Positions 11,427 through 22,164 of a stretch of DNA of 64,000 nucleotides are shown in pieces (positions within the stretch are counted from its first letter, which is position 1; each line of letters opens with the position of its first letter). The stretch covers positions 53,882,066 to 53,946,065 of the forward strand of contig NC_134400.1 in the NCBI RefSeq assembly GCF_050003625.1, read 5' to 3'. Under the pieces are notes generated by a model. It searched no databases, had not been told where the DNA came from, and saw nothing but the letters and a program-made list of their open reading frames with translations. The stretch is from Haematobia irritans (taxonomy: Eukaryota > Arthropoda > Insecta > Diptera > Muscidae). The translations under genes were made by a program, and so were the position numbers.

Positions 11427-12716
11427 TCCTCTGTTTTAGTTAATTTAACTAACGTACACAAAAAATTATTAGAGTAAATGAAATTTTCTCCAAACATAAT
11501 AATTTCGTGAACTAAAATAAAGTTAAATTGGCTAATAATAATAATAATTTTTTGAAATAAAATACTGGTGTTTATAGAAAATTGACTCGTTTTGTACGAA
11601 AAATTTCTTAGTTGTATACAGGCTTGTTGTACCTTTGATTCCTCCATTTCTCTACTTTTTTGAAAATTATACTGACAAACAGTTTATTTCAAACCAATTT
11701 CTTAATACAGGTTTCCCAAAAAATTGTTCATTTTTCCGGATAGCGGGAATATTTTGAATGAGTTTAAGTATATTCTTCCCACAGCATAGTAATAATGAAC
11801 TAAAATACGATGCAATACGTGAACTAATTTATAAGAAAATCATGAACTTATCTAGATGAAAAAAATCTTTGGCGCCAAATCATGGTCATTCTTACTATGG
11901 GTTAGTTCATTTTTCATAAAAAATAGTAATTTTTTTTTTCGGTGTACATTTAATTGATCCAAAAGGTTGCAATAGTACTCTGAATTTTTTGTTTTACCCT
12001 TTTGCAGATAGTCAATCAATAAAATATGAAGTCCCAAAAAACTGTTGCCATAACCTTACCAGCCGATTGAATTGTTTTTGCCTTCTTTGGGGCACTTCCT
12101 CCAGCTTCAGTCCATTCTTTGAATTGTTCTTTTGTCTCTGGAGTATAGTGGTGGATCCATGTTTCATCAACAGTTATGAAACGACGCTTAAAATCCATTT
12201 TATTTTGCTTACTCGTAGTAAAAAATTTCTACGTTTGCTGTGGAGTGTGGAAGAATCATGATTATTTGTACGAATTTTAACAAAACTCGAAAAGCCAAAG
12301 TACTCCATGTTTTTTCAGAATTTTCCCCAAAATTGTTCAAATTTTTTTTAATATTTTCAAAAAATTCTTCAAAATATAAAAATTTTAACTCCCTGTGTCT
12401 AATGAACGGAGTTAAAATCGGGAAAAAAATCGGAATTGTCCATTTTGTGAGTAATAAATCGTGAAAATGCCTATAAATCGGCAAAATTGGCAGACCTGTC
12501 TACACCAAAGAACCAACATATCTTTATAACAAATTACGTTTTGGGAGATCAAGCGGAAGAATTTTATTAATTCCAAAACAACACCAGCTCCTGATATCTG
12601 AATGGCACTTCTTTTTCAACGCCGTTCGCCTGTGGAACTCTTTACCTGCGACCATTCAATTCATTGCCAATGCTACTACATTCAAAAATGCTTTATATGA
12701 ACATTTTTCTGCTTAA

Positions 12717-13222
12717 TGTTAATATATATACAAATTTATCAATTCATTCTTTATTGCTAAATTACTGGTTATTAAAATTTCCTTCGTTATTGTTAGAATT
12801 TTGTTGCTTGCTTCAAAAATCTATCTATGTTAATTATTAATTAATTATAATTTATAAATTAAGTCGCAGATTTCATTTACTATCTTACCAACATTAATCA
12901 CATACTGTAATTTAAAAGATCTTTGTATATTTTGTAGTGTGTGAATGAATAAATAAAATAATAATATTAATATAAAAGAGTTTATCAATTAGTGGGAAAT
13001 TTGGAAATTGTTCCTTTCATTAGCTAGATTTTTAATATTTGGTACTATTACTGATAAAGTACGCCTTAAATCAGTTTCAACATTAAGGGAAGGCAGATAT
13101 TTTGACTTTGTCTAAAAGTGACGAAAGTGGTTTCAATTTTTTTTTAAATGTGTTAATACAAAAGTGGGTACTGCTTTTGATATTTTAGCAAGAAATCTAG
13201 CCGTTGCAAATAAAGCGAACGA
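12717..13222. other. LINE 3' UTR-like tail, then unassigned DNA
   Basis: 12717-12975 is very AT-rich, with AATAAATAAAATAATAATA near 12948-12966. It reads as the 3' UTR and tail of the LINE ending at 12716. 12976-13222 shows no gene or repeat I can name. Confidence 0.5.
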
Positions 13223-13234
13223 CTAATAATGGAA

Positions 13235-13321
13235 TGGTTAACCAATGTGGTATCACAATGGACTGAATAGTCTAAGTGAGCCTGATACATCGGGCTGCCA
13301 CCTAACCTAACCTAACCTAAC
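13235..13321 (+). mobile_element. Severely 5'-truncated LINE 3' end with CCTAA tail
   Basis: Only 87 bp remain. They are the same 3' end as the LINE at 6083-8974 (ATGGACTGAATAGTCTAAGTG...GGGCTGCC), followed by CCTAA repeats. A 12-bp target duplication CTAATAATGGAA sits at 13223-13234 and 13322-13333, proving a separate insertion. Confidence 0.85.
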
Positions 13322-13333
13322 CTAATAATGGAA

Positions 13334-13900
13334 AACCTGCAACAAATTATAGAATTGCATGTAACTTCTTTTCTCACTGTGGTTATAAATGAACATTTCG
13401 AAATGTACGAATGGTATGCTCTTTTGTATTGATGTTTTGTTGAACTTAACAATTAGTGCTGTTTTAACAAATTTAATGATACAAAACCTGCTCTACCAAA
13501 AATGACCGAAGGACAATTTGGTGATTCTAGTCAAGACCACGAGAGCTATACGTCGCTCGTTTTCGATCGACAAACTGTCGGTTAAATAGCGAGACGCATC
13601 TCTTCTTCGAATCAGCCACCGTCACGTCGTCAAAGGTGACTGATATCATCTCTTGCAACTGGGTTCGAGAGGGTTCTTAATGTTGACCGCAACATATCTG
13701 TGATTCTGACTATATTACATTGCTCCGGTGCTCTAACTATGTGAAAAATTTAAGAAATTCAGTTGCCTTCCATTTTCCAAGTTATTTAGGATCGCTGTAT
13801 TCTGGAAGCTGTGCTGGGACATTAGGACTGTTCAATTTTTTCAAGCCTTCAATGCGCTGGTTACTCCAAACAAATAACAAATATAATCTAATGCAATTGG
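13334..13900. other. Unassigned, slightly less AT-rich DNA
   Basis: 13530-13680 has a local rise in G+C with several CG dinucleotides, and short open frames on both strands. I could not match it to a family. No splice-supported gene model is apparent. Confidence 0.4.
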
Positions 13901-13901
13901 G

Positions 13902-14211
13902 CTACCAAATCAATCTGTAAACTGCGATCATGTCTATTGTCATGCTCAGCCTGCAATCTGTGTCGGCATAATTCCCTTTTCCGTACAAAGCGTAAATGAA
14001 AACTATCCGCTGTGACCCTTTCTGCTCAGAACAAATGGTTTCTTTGGTGCGTCTATTACGAAACATCGAAGTTGGACTTTTATTTTGCATAAAATAAACC
14101 TTTGTGTAATAACTGTAGTGGCCGTTTTGATACGGAAAGTAAAATCAACTATAAGACAAAATAGATTTTTGAAATTCATTTCGTTGTGCGACACACTTTT
14201 GTCCATGAGTG
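13902..14211 (-). pseudogene. Tc1-like transposon left end with transposase N-terminal remnant
   Basis: On the minus strand the end reads CACTCATGGACAAAAGTGTG next to TA (14212-14213), a Tc1-type terminus. Inward, a decayed frame contains RNRRTKET, SEQKGSQRIVFIYALYGKGN and a SMT motif, which resembles the first HTH of Tc1-like transposases. No catalytic domain or second terminus was found. Weak assignment. Confidence 0.4.
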
Positions 14212-14213
14212 TA

Positions 14214-14956
14214 ATCTGCATTCAGCTGGAGATAGTTAGACATACGATCTACATGGATGAACAAACAAATATGATTTTTTGCTCTATGTGTATTTACTCA
14301 TTGCTCTTTGTTATAAATACGCCCAAATAAATTGAACATCTGCATTCTTGTGATCTTTGCTTGATTCTCCTTGCTTGATTACTACGTAAAACCAAAAATG
14401 TTTCAATGGTCATTCTTTTTCTTATGCGTTTCTTTTTGCTTAGTGGTGAATTTTGTCTGAACTTCTATATCAACTTACACATGAGGATTCATTTTTTTAT
14501 TACGCAGTTTGTAATTGGAATATATTAAATAAGTCTATACGCGAATCCCTCTGTATATAATAACATATTTATTTAGTGAATTCCATAAATTAACTATATT
14601 TATTAACTAAATAAATAAAAAAATGTTGTGAATATTCATGAAATTTTTAAAAATAGTGATTTCTATTTAAATCATATAAAATCAAAATTTAAATGCCCTG
14701 GAAAATTTTCGTAAGTGCGAATACCCAAATTTATTTTATGTTTCCTGTGTTCATTAGTGAAATTAGGGAAAATATTTTGTGATCTATCGGGGAAATGGCA
14801 ACACCACTATTCGCGTAGTTTTGACATTGTTCTTTAGGCATCATAGACAAAATCAAAACTCCTTTCTTTCGTCGATTCGGGTAAAAACGTGATCTTCCTT
14901 CTTCTGTGAAACGGCAAACAGATCACACCTAAAGTTTTTCTATCCAAGAAAAATAT
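14214..14956. other. Unassigned AT-rich DNA
   Basis: I see no repeat family, transposase or convincing exon. A mildly CG-containing patch near 14865-14935 (GTCGATTCGGG, AAACGGC) could be regulatory or old coding DNA, but nothing supports either. Confidence 0.4.
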
Positions 14957-15265
14957 CTAAAGTTTTCAGTATAATCAGCAAGTGATTCATATTTTTTCTT
15001 AAAGGCTAAACCCTGATCACTTATTTACTTTAAATCTGACAGTATTTTTCAAAGGTAAATAATTTTGTGGATTATTTGCTTTCTTTGCCAAAATTTAACA
15101 TTTGATTAAACTTTGATAGATAAAATACATTTCATCCGATATCACTGCACAACAAAATTGGAAAACGTGACAAAAGGTTTCTACGCTCCTGATAAATTTC
15201 GGAGTGAGAATAATTTTTTTCTGTCAAAGGATTGCTGCTACCTATACCTATGCTATAGGGTAGTA

Positions 15266-16201
15266 CACGCTCACAAAAAATCGCTTCTGTAACATATACT
15301 CCCAAACATATTTTGCTTCAAGCATATACATTTTTGGCTATTGCCCAAACATTTATATGTTTGATCTCTTCCAATATATAATATGTTTGAAAGCATATTG
15401 GTCTAAACAATATATGTTTGGGTAGTCAATTTCTAAACATTTTGTATTTTTGCATCCAAATTCAATAATGTTGTCTTCCAAAAAACAATATGTTATTATG
15501 TGAACATATAATATGTTTGGAAGCATTTTGCACCTAAAAATATTATATGCTTAAAAAAATTCTCCCAAACAATATTGTGATCAAAATTTTATTTATTTAT
15601 TTATATATTTACAATCATAATCAATTACGAAAATAAACAGGTAATATAGGTGCTAACAACATAGGTTTTCGACCTGAATGCTCAAAATTTTGTTTCTGCC
15701 CAATTATATATTCCCCCACCTTTTTCTGTAATACAAACATTGTAGAAGAAATTATTCAATTGTATGATTTTTTTTATTTTAATTTTACCTTTTGCCGGAC
15801 AGGAATTCGAACAGCGGACCACACAGTTTGTAAGGATCAAAGAAGTAGCTGATCAATTGCCAAAGGGAAAATAAAATGTAAATTTTGTAATAACAAGCAA
15901 CAACCACCAACTTAATTCAATATCGCTCCCTGTTAAATAGCGCTCCAAGCTACTAAACACATATATGTTTATAGGCTATTTCTAAATTAATATATGTTTG
16001 CATCCAAGCATATTATATTTACAAACATTTTATGTCCCAAACATAATATGTTCTAACATATTAACATATATGTCCCAAACATGTTATGCTAGTTTATGAA
16101 CATTATATGCTTGCACTCAAAAATATTGTGTTTAAAAATTTGTGTTCCAAACATATAATGTTTATAGCCAAACATATGAAAAACAGTCTTTTTCAACCGT
16201 G
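15266..16201 (+). mobile_element. TATGTTTG MITE, complete copy 3
   Basis: Starts CACGCTCACAAAAAATCGC, ends GTCTTTTTCAACCGTG, with TA at 15264-15265 and 16202-16203. The empty site is preserved in the second duplication copy as GGGTAGTAGCTTCC near 17761-17774, which confirms both the ends and the TA target. It carries the reversed tRNA-derived block. Confidence 0.95.
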
Positions 16202-16209
16202 TAGCTTCC

Positions 16210-16500
16210 TCATTTGTGAATAAACGACAATCCTAAAAAATCCGTTTTCCTGCCCGAATTTTTGATACCAAAATTTGATGTAAATCTCGGCACATGTGCT
16301 CCAATGACATAATGGCTTAGAACATTTTCATCAACCCAGAAGCTAAAAAATGTCGCCTTATTAAAATTGTCGGAACAAAAGTCATTGTAAATGCTTGGAT
16401 TTTTCAATCTCATCGCCACATTTTTAACCCTGTCTCGATAAAAATCTCTATGCCAACTTGAGTTTGATGCCTTTTTATGATGCTCCGGCCATTGCGCCAT
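16210..16500 (-). CDS. Unknown 96-residue ORF, copy 1
   Basis: ATG at 16498-16500; starts MAQWPEHHKKASNSSW and ends GLSFIHK. It contains a Trp/His-rich start and several aromatic residues (FFSFWVDENV), with no signal peptide, membrane segment or motif I recognise. The ORF is repeated in the second duplication copy at 17775-18065. The composition is less repetitive than the surroundings, so it may be an exon remnant or an old transposon ORF. No splice sites were established. It may be non-functional. Confidence 0.3.
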   Translation of the reverse strand: MAQWPEHHKKASNSSWHRDFYRDRVKNVAMRLKNPSIYNDFCSDNFNKATFFSFWVDENVLSHYVIGAHVPRFTSNFGIKNSGRKTDFLGLSFIHK

Positions 16501-17160
16501 CTACTGTAGTTTCTCGATGATAATTTCCGGAATTGTAAAATTATTACTTCTATACCCCAATGTAAACTGATACGGTCGTCAAAACAAAATTAAACATATC
16601 TACATACATTTCATCTGCTATAATTCTTATAATTCGCAATTATGACTTCTTAAATTTCAATTAAAATTTAATTTGAAACATTTTTTTATATAATATTCTA
16701 AATTAAGTTTAAAAAAATATTTCAGATAGTTTAAGTGCATAAAATTTTATATTGAGATGTTGCCATGAGTTAAAAATAATTTTGTAGAGTCCAATTTTAC
16801 ACAAAATTAGAACGTTTATAATGCAACAGAGGATTTATAAATAAATTAATATATTAAAAGTTCATATTTGAACAAAAAATTGTGACCAAAGCCGCGAAAA
16901 TACGAAATTTAATTTTGAGCAGCATTGCTCTTTACGAACAACATAAAAGCAAATGCACGAAAATTAATATTTGGGACTGACTCTTTACGAAAAAATCAAA
17001 ACCAAATGTCAGAAAATTAATTTTTGGAACTGACACATTTTTTTAAAGAGACACATGGCCTATCTATATAAAATCTATTGTCTATGGGTTTACCATACAC
17101 TAAGTCTCTCTTATGATCTGTTATTGTGTTATTGTGCTCATAGCAAAAGGGCAAGTTTTT

Positions 17161-17459
17161 ATACCCTAAACCACATAGTGGTCAGGGTATAATAAGTTTG
17201 ATCTGCCAAAAAATGTGCCTACCAGAAATATTTTAGACCCCATAAAATATATACCGATCGACTCAAAATCACCTCCTGAGTCGATCTAGCGCTTGGTGTC
17301 CGTCCGTCCGTTTGTCAATGTATTTGTTGTTCACAGGATTCCGGTCGCAATTATTAACCGATTTTGATGAAATTTGGTACAGGGAGTTATTTGGGCACAA
17401 GGCTCCCATATATATGTATCGCCCGATTTCGACAATTGGGGTCACGTTACGCTTTTTTA
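17161..17459. mobile_element. mini-me-like repeat, truncated by the duplication junction
   Basis: Starts TTTATACCCTAAACCACATAG and includes the GTCCGTCCGTCCGTTTGTC tract near 17300-17318. It is cut at the tandem-duplication breakpoint; its full counterpart begins at 18722. Confidence 0.8.
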
Positions 17460-19028
17460 CTAAAGTTTTCAGTATAATCAGCAAGTGATTCATATTTTTT
17501 CTTAAAGGCTAAACCCTGATCACTTATTTACTTTAAATCTGACAGTATTTTTCAAAGGTAAATAATTTTGTGGATTATTTGCTTTCTTTGCCAAAATTTA
17601 ACATTTGATTAAACTTTGATAGATAAAATACATTTCATCCGATATCACTGCACAACAAAATTGGAAAACGTGACAAAAGGTTTCTACGCTCCTGATAAAT
17701 TTCGGAGTGAGAATAATTTTTTTCTGTCAAAGGATTGCTGCTACCTATACCTATGCTATAGGGTAGTAGCTTCCTCATTTGTGAATAAACGACAATCCTA
17801 AAAAATCCGTTTTCCTGCCCGAATTTTTGATACCAAAATTTGATGTAAATCTCGGCACATGTGCTCCAATGACATAATGGCTTAGAACATTTTCATCAAC
17901 CCAGAAGCTAAAAAATGTCGCCTTATTAAAATTGTCGGAACAAAAGTCATTGTAAATGCTTGGATTTTTCAATCTCATCGCCACATTTTTAACCCTGTCT
18001 CGATAAAAATCTCTATGCCAACTTGAGTTTGATGCCTTTTTATGATGCTCCGGCCATTGCGCCATCTACTGTAGTTTCTCGATGATAATTTCCGGAATTG
18101 TAAAATTATTACTTCTATACCCCAATGTAAACTGATACGGTCGTCAAAACAAAATTAAACATATCTACATACATTTCATCTGCTATAATTCTTATAATTC
18201 GCAATTATGACTTCTTAAATTTCAATTAAAATTTAATTTGAAACATTTTTTTATATAATATTCTAAATTAAGTTTAAAAAAATATTTCAGATAGTTTAAG
18301 TGCATAAAATTTTATATTGAGATGTTGCCATGAGTTAAAAATAATTTTGTAGAGTCCAATTTTACACAAAATTAGAACGTTTATAATGCAACAGAGGATT
18401 TATAAATAAATTAATATATTAAAAGTTCATATTTGAACAAAAAATTGTGACCAAAGCCGCGAAAATACGAAATTTAATTTTGAGCAGCATTGCTCTTTAC
18501 GAACAACATAAAAGCAAATGCACGAAAATTAATATTTGGGACTGACTCTTTACGAAAAAATCAAAACCAAATGTCAGAAAATTAATTTTTGGAACTGACA
18601 CATTTTTTTAAAGAGACACATGGCCTATCTATATAAAATCTATTGTCTATGGGTTTACCATACACTAAGTCTCTCTTATGATCTGTTATTGTGTTATTGT
18701 GCTCATAGCAAAAGGGCAAGTTTTTATACCCTAAACCACATAGTGGTCAGGGTATAATAAGTTTGATCTGCCAAAAAATGTGCCTACCAGAAATATTTTA
18801 GACCCCATAAAATATATACCGATCGACTCAAAATCACCTCCTGAGTCGATCTAGCGCTTGGTGTCCGTCCGTCCGTTTGTCAATGTATTTGTTGTTCACA
18901 GGATTCCGGTCGCAATTATTAACCGATTTTGATGAAATTTGGTACAGGGAGTTATTTGGGCACAAGGCTCCCATATATATGTATCGCCCGATTTCGACAA
19001 TTGGGGTCACGTTACGCTTTTTTACTAA
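17460..19028. repeat. Tandem duplication, copy 2 (no MITE)
   Basis: Second copy of the unit described at 14957-17462. It preserves the empty MITE target site and continues past the breakpoint into the rest of the mini-me-like repeat. Confidence 0.9.
17775..18065 (-). CDS. Unknown 96-residue ORF, copy 2
   Basis: Identical at the protein level to the ORF at 16210-16500, as part of the tandem duplication. No recognised domain. Conservation here reflects recent duplication rather than selection. Confidence 0.3.
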   Translation of the reverse strand: MAQWPEHHKKASNSSWHRDFYRDRVKNVAMRLKNPSIYNDFCSDNFNKATFFSFWVDENVLSHYVIGAHVPRFTSNFGIKNSGRKTDFLGLSFIHK

Positions 19029-19841
19029 CCGATCGTCGTCAAATTTAGCACAAAATAATCTTATGCATCACTCTTTAAGTCTGCAAAATTTCATCGAAAT
19101 TTAGATATAGCTCCCATATATATGTATCGCCCGATTTTGCTAAATTAGGTCATAAAACCCTTATTTATCAACCGATCTTACTCAAAGTTGGCTAAATGTA
19201 ATCTTTTATAGCACTAACTATATGTGCAAAACTCATCGAAATTGGTTCAGATTGAGATATAGCTCCCATATATATGTATAGCCCGATTTTCCCAAATTTA
19301 GCCAAAGAACCGTTATTTTGTTATCCGATATTACTCAAAGTTGGCTAGAACCAGTCCTCTTTAGTACTAACGGTATGTGCAAAATTTCATCGGTTCACAT
19401 GTAGATATAACTCCCATATATGTATCGCCCGATTTTGAAAAATTTGTCCCTATTAACCTTATGTTTGACCATAGAGGCCTTATTTCTTAACTGATCTTAC
19501 TCAAATTTTGCACAAGGTAACCTTTTGTGATATTAATCAAACCTGCAAAATGTTATGTAAATTGGTTCAGATTTATATATAGCTTCCATATATATGCATC
19601 GCTCGATTTTCCCAAATGTGGCCATAATACTCTTATTTATTAACCAATGTTACTCAAATTTCAAATTTTGAAGTACTAACTGATCGTATTTATACGTACT
19701 TGTAGCTCTTACATAAGAATATTGCTCGATTTTTACAAATTTGTATTTATTACCCACACTAATTGAGCGATTTTCTCTTTTTTAATAACGGGCTCAATAT
19801 TAGTGGCATACTAACTCCGTAGGTGCAATATCAACTAGAGC

Positions 19842-20623
19842 CAGTGTTGCTAGAAGTAGGGGAAACTCCCTATATGTAGATTTTTTTCTAATATTTAACG
19901 TCTTGTAGGGACGTAGGGCCACAATGTAAGGACACTCAACACAATTTGTAATAATTTTTACAGTTTTGGTGGAGGAAATTAGAAGCCGGCAAGGCTTGAT
20001 CTTTAACAATGTGTGGTAAAAACAGTTACCACTCGTGCCAAAAAATCTAACAAAATTTGAAGATTACCACAAATCTACCAAACAAATATTACTATAAAAA
20101 TTTTTGTCACAACTTTATCCCTGTAGAAAATTTTGTCAACATTTTATTTCTATAGAAAATTTTGTCAATATTGTATTTCTATAGAAATTTTTTTTCAAAA
20201 TATTATATCTATAAAAATGTTTCTCAAAATGTTATTATTATGGAATTTTTTCTCAAAATTTTATTTCTATAGAATTTATTATCAAAATTTTATTTCTATA
20301 GAACAATTTCTCAAAAAAATTGTTTATAGAAACTTTTTCCAAAATTTTATTTCTATAGAGATTTAACAAAAAAAAAATATATTTTTGGTAGAATTCTGCC
20401 AACTGTGGCAACCGTGGTGGTAATACAGATTTATTTTCTAGATTATATACGTTGTATTTTCATATTTTAAGACAATAAAGTACTTAGAACTATGTTTGTT
20501 GTGTAAAATTTGTTTAAATTTAACGGAAAATATTGTAGGGAAAATTATTTTGGAATGTATGGGAAAGTAGGGAACGTTTTTTGTCCTTGTAGTGTAAACC
20601 GAATATTTTCCCTGGCAACACTG
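19842..20623. mobile_element. hAT-like element with CAGTGTTGC ends
   Basis: Inverted ends CAGTGTTGCTAGAAG and CCTGGCAACACTG are 782 bp apart. The flanking 8 bases are similar but not an exact duplication (ACTAGAGC and TCTATGAG), so the call rests on the termini. It contains the minisatellite element at 20030-20420 and no transposase. Confidence 0.45.
20030..20420. repeat. 29-bp minisatellite element, decayed copy
   Basis: Starts CAGTTACCACTCGTGCC and ends ACTGTGGCAACCGTGG, a short inverted pair. Between them are about nine degenerate units of TTTATTTCTATAGAAA. It matches the arrays at 10608-11170 and near 21715-21770. Confidence 0.65.
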
Positions 20624-20679
20624 TCTATGAGCTATAGTCAGATTGAGACAAAGCACCCATAAACATGTATACCTTAATT

Positions 20680-22018
20680 TTTATACCCTCCATCATAGGA
20701 TGGGGGTATATTAACTTTGTCATTCCGTTTGTAACACATCGAAATATTGCTCTAAGACCCCATAAAGTATATATATTCTGGGTCGTGGTGAAATTCTGAG
20801 TCGATCTAAGCATGTCCGTCCGTCCGTCCGTCCGTCCGTCTGTTGAAATCACGCTAACTTCCGAACGAAACAAGCTATCGACTTGAAACTTGGCACAAGT
20901 AGTTGTTATCGATGTAGGTCGGATGGTATTGAAAATGGGCCATATCGGTCCACTTTTACGTATAGCCCCCATATAAAGGGACCCATTACGGTTTCGTTGT
21001 GAATAATAAACATAGATGGGTGAGGTGAGTTAAATCGGTGTTTTTTGTATATTCGCAAGAAATTTAGTGTACATTTTTAATCTTTAGTGAAAATACCCCG
21101 GAGAAGTGAACTTTCAGATGAAGAAGGCGGAACAATTACGGTGATGAACCTTGGTTGCACAAAAATTGGATAAATGGACACGGTGATACGATTATCATTT
21201 TTTGATCTTAGAAATAAGAGGCTTTTTTTCTTAAGTGAAAGTCACAATATATGTTTATTATATTACTTAATTTATCATTATATATTATTTCTTACTGTAT
21301 ATAAACCATATTTCAAAGATCTTAACAAAAAATAATACACTACCAATTACTACACTCAAATGCGCTAATTGGTTGGGTTTCATTAATATAACGTTTGTGT
21401 TCATTTATACAACGTTCGCCTTTCATTCATACAATGAATAATTTTCATTCATACAACGTATAAGCTGCACCGACACAACGAATAAATTTCATTCATACAA
21501 CGAATAATATTCGTTAATACAACGAAAAGGCTACGTAACAGCAACGTAATTATTCGTTAATACTACGAAATGTATTCCATAAAGTGTTTCGTAAATATAA
21601 CGTAAAATTACATTGTTATAACGAAATGCTACGTTGGCTGACTTTTAATGAAGAATTTCGTTAATACAACGTAGAAATTCATCGTATTAACGAAACTTTT
21701 TCTACCAGTGTATAAAAAATTTCGTTAAAATTTTATTTCTGTAGAAAATTTTGTCAAAATTTTATGTCTACTTTGTCAAAAAGAATTATATACGTATTGG
21801 ATCGATCTTTTTTGATTTAATATATACCACGTATGGACTTACATACAATTTAGAAGATGGTGTTAGGAGGTTTTAAGATACCTTGCCATCGGCAAGCGTT
21901 ACCGCAACTTAAGTGATTCGATTGTGGATGGCAGTGTTTAGATGAAGTTTCTACGCAATCCATGATGGAGGGTACATAAGCTTCGGCCTGGCCGAACTTA
22001 CGGCCGTATATACTTGTC
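20680..22018. mobile_element. mini-me-like repeat, copy 3, interrupted
   Basis: Same ends as copy 1 (TTTTTATACCCTCCATCATA; GGCCGTATATACTTG). The GTCC array is longer here (GTCCGTCCGTCCGTCC..., 20816-20841). After AAAGGGACCC near 20986 the 153-bp units are replaced by unrelated sequence including the TA MITE at 21353-21710. The element resumes with the minisatellite and its usual 3' end. Confidence 0.75.
21353..21710. mobile_element. 358-bp TA MITE with TTCGTTAATACAACGAA array
   Basis: Flanked by TA (21351-21352, 21711-21712), with ends CACTCAAATGCG and TTTCTACCAGTG. Most of its length is about a dozen variants of CATACAACGAAT or its complement, forming many alternative hairpins. Non-coding. 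Confidence 0.7.
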
Positions 22019-22164
22019 TTAAATATGCAACTGCGGTTTATTTCCCAGACCTATATCAATGTTACCCCACAAATGCTTATGATTACTAATTCAGTAAGTG
22101 TGGTTTAGGGTATGATATTGTCGGCCCCGTCGGACTTTCTATTTTACTTACTTGTTTTGTTTTG

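Larger units (their letters stand above)
4679..11944. mobile_element. TA element P, inserted in the mariner ORF
   Basis: Left end CAAAAAAAAGTCTTG and right end TTTTTTTTTTCGGTG are flanked by TA (4677-4678, 11945-11946). The outer about 100 bp on each side resemble the termini of the cassette family (TAGTTCATTTTTCG; GACCATGATTT). It has been expanded by a MITE (4990-5966), an RNase-H LINE (6083-8974), a partial MITE (9019-9560) and a mini-me-like repeat (9561-11426). No cassettes remain visible in this copy. Confidence 0.7.
4587..12200 (-). pseudogene. mariner (DD34D-type) transposase fragment, split by element P
   Basis: On the minus strand, 12200 to about 11947 reads through VDETWIHHYTPETK (first catalytic D), SAPKKAKTIQSAGKVMATVF and, after a small frameshift, NLLDQLN. 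The frame then continues at 4678 with VQIREKRPGLQ and FHQDNA (second catalytic D) before a stop at 4587. These blocks are consecutive in mariner transposases. The third catalytic D (SPDLAP region), the N-terminal HTH region and the element termini are missing. The split is an exact TA insertion of element P; removing it restores ...LLDQLN-VQIREKRPG.... Certainly inactive. Confidence 0.85.
4231..12498. mobile_element. hAT element with 8-bp target duplication TCTACACC
   Basis: Termini CAGGGCTGCCAAT and ATTGGCAGACCTG are inverted repeats of each other and are flanked by TCTACACC at 4223-4230 and 12499-12506. An 8-bp duplication with CAGGG-type ends is the hAT signature. The hAT-specific body is short: about 360 bp on the left and 300 bp on the right, both rich in AAATCG. 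No hAT transposase is visible, so it is non-autonomous. Its great length comes from nested insertions. Confidence 0.85.
4051..12716 (+). pseudogene. LINE reverse transcriptase C-terminal region, split by a hAT insertion
   Basis: Two coding blocks, 4051-4230 and 12507-12716, join in frame when the hAT element (4231-12498) and one 8-bp target copy are removed. The first reads through RRLETAYNPIIRYVYG and the second through YNKLRFGRSSGR, FNAVRLWNSLPA and a stop at 12714-12716. These are typical post-RT thumb and C-terminal motifs of CR1/jockey-like non-LTR retrotransposons. The catalytic RT core is absent, so this is a 5'-truncated dead copy. An AT-rich 3' UTR-like region with AATAAA follows to about 12975. 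The clade is not certain. Confidence 0.7.
14957..17462. repeat. Tandem duplication, copy 1 (interrupted by a MITE)
   Basis: The 1.57-kb unit from CTAAAGTTTTCAG to CGCTTTTTTAC recurs at 17460-19028 with no difference I noticed outside the 938 bp of MITE plus target duplication. The junction lies on CTAA microhomology (17459-17463). The unit includes unassigned DNA, an ORF of unknown function and the first 300 bp of a mini-me-like repeat. Confidence 0.9.
18722..22160. mobile_element. mini-me-like repeat, copy 2, with nested insertions
   Basis: Begins TTTATACCCTAAACCACATAG and ends near 22160 with GTCGGCCCCGTCGGACTTTC and CTTACTTGTTTT, the end type also seen at 29943. Tandem units of roughly 143-172 bp marked by CTCCCATATATATGTATCGC run from 18968 to about 19700. 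It is interrupted by a hAT-like element (19842-20623) and by a second mini-me-like repeat (20680-22018). Confidence 0.65.

Noticed and set aside
13500..13680. LINE or Tc1 coding fragment
   Set aside because: Short frames on the minus strand look vaguely like transposon proteins, but no diagnostic motif is present.
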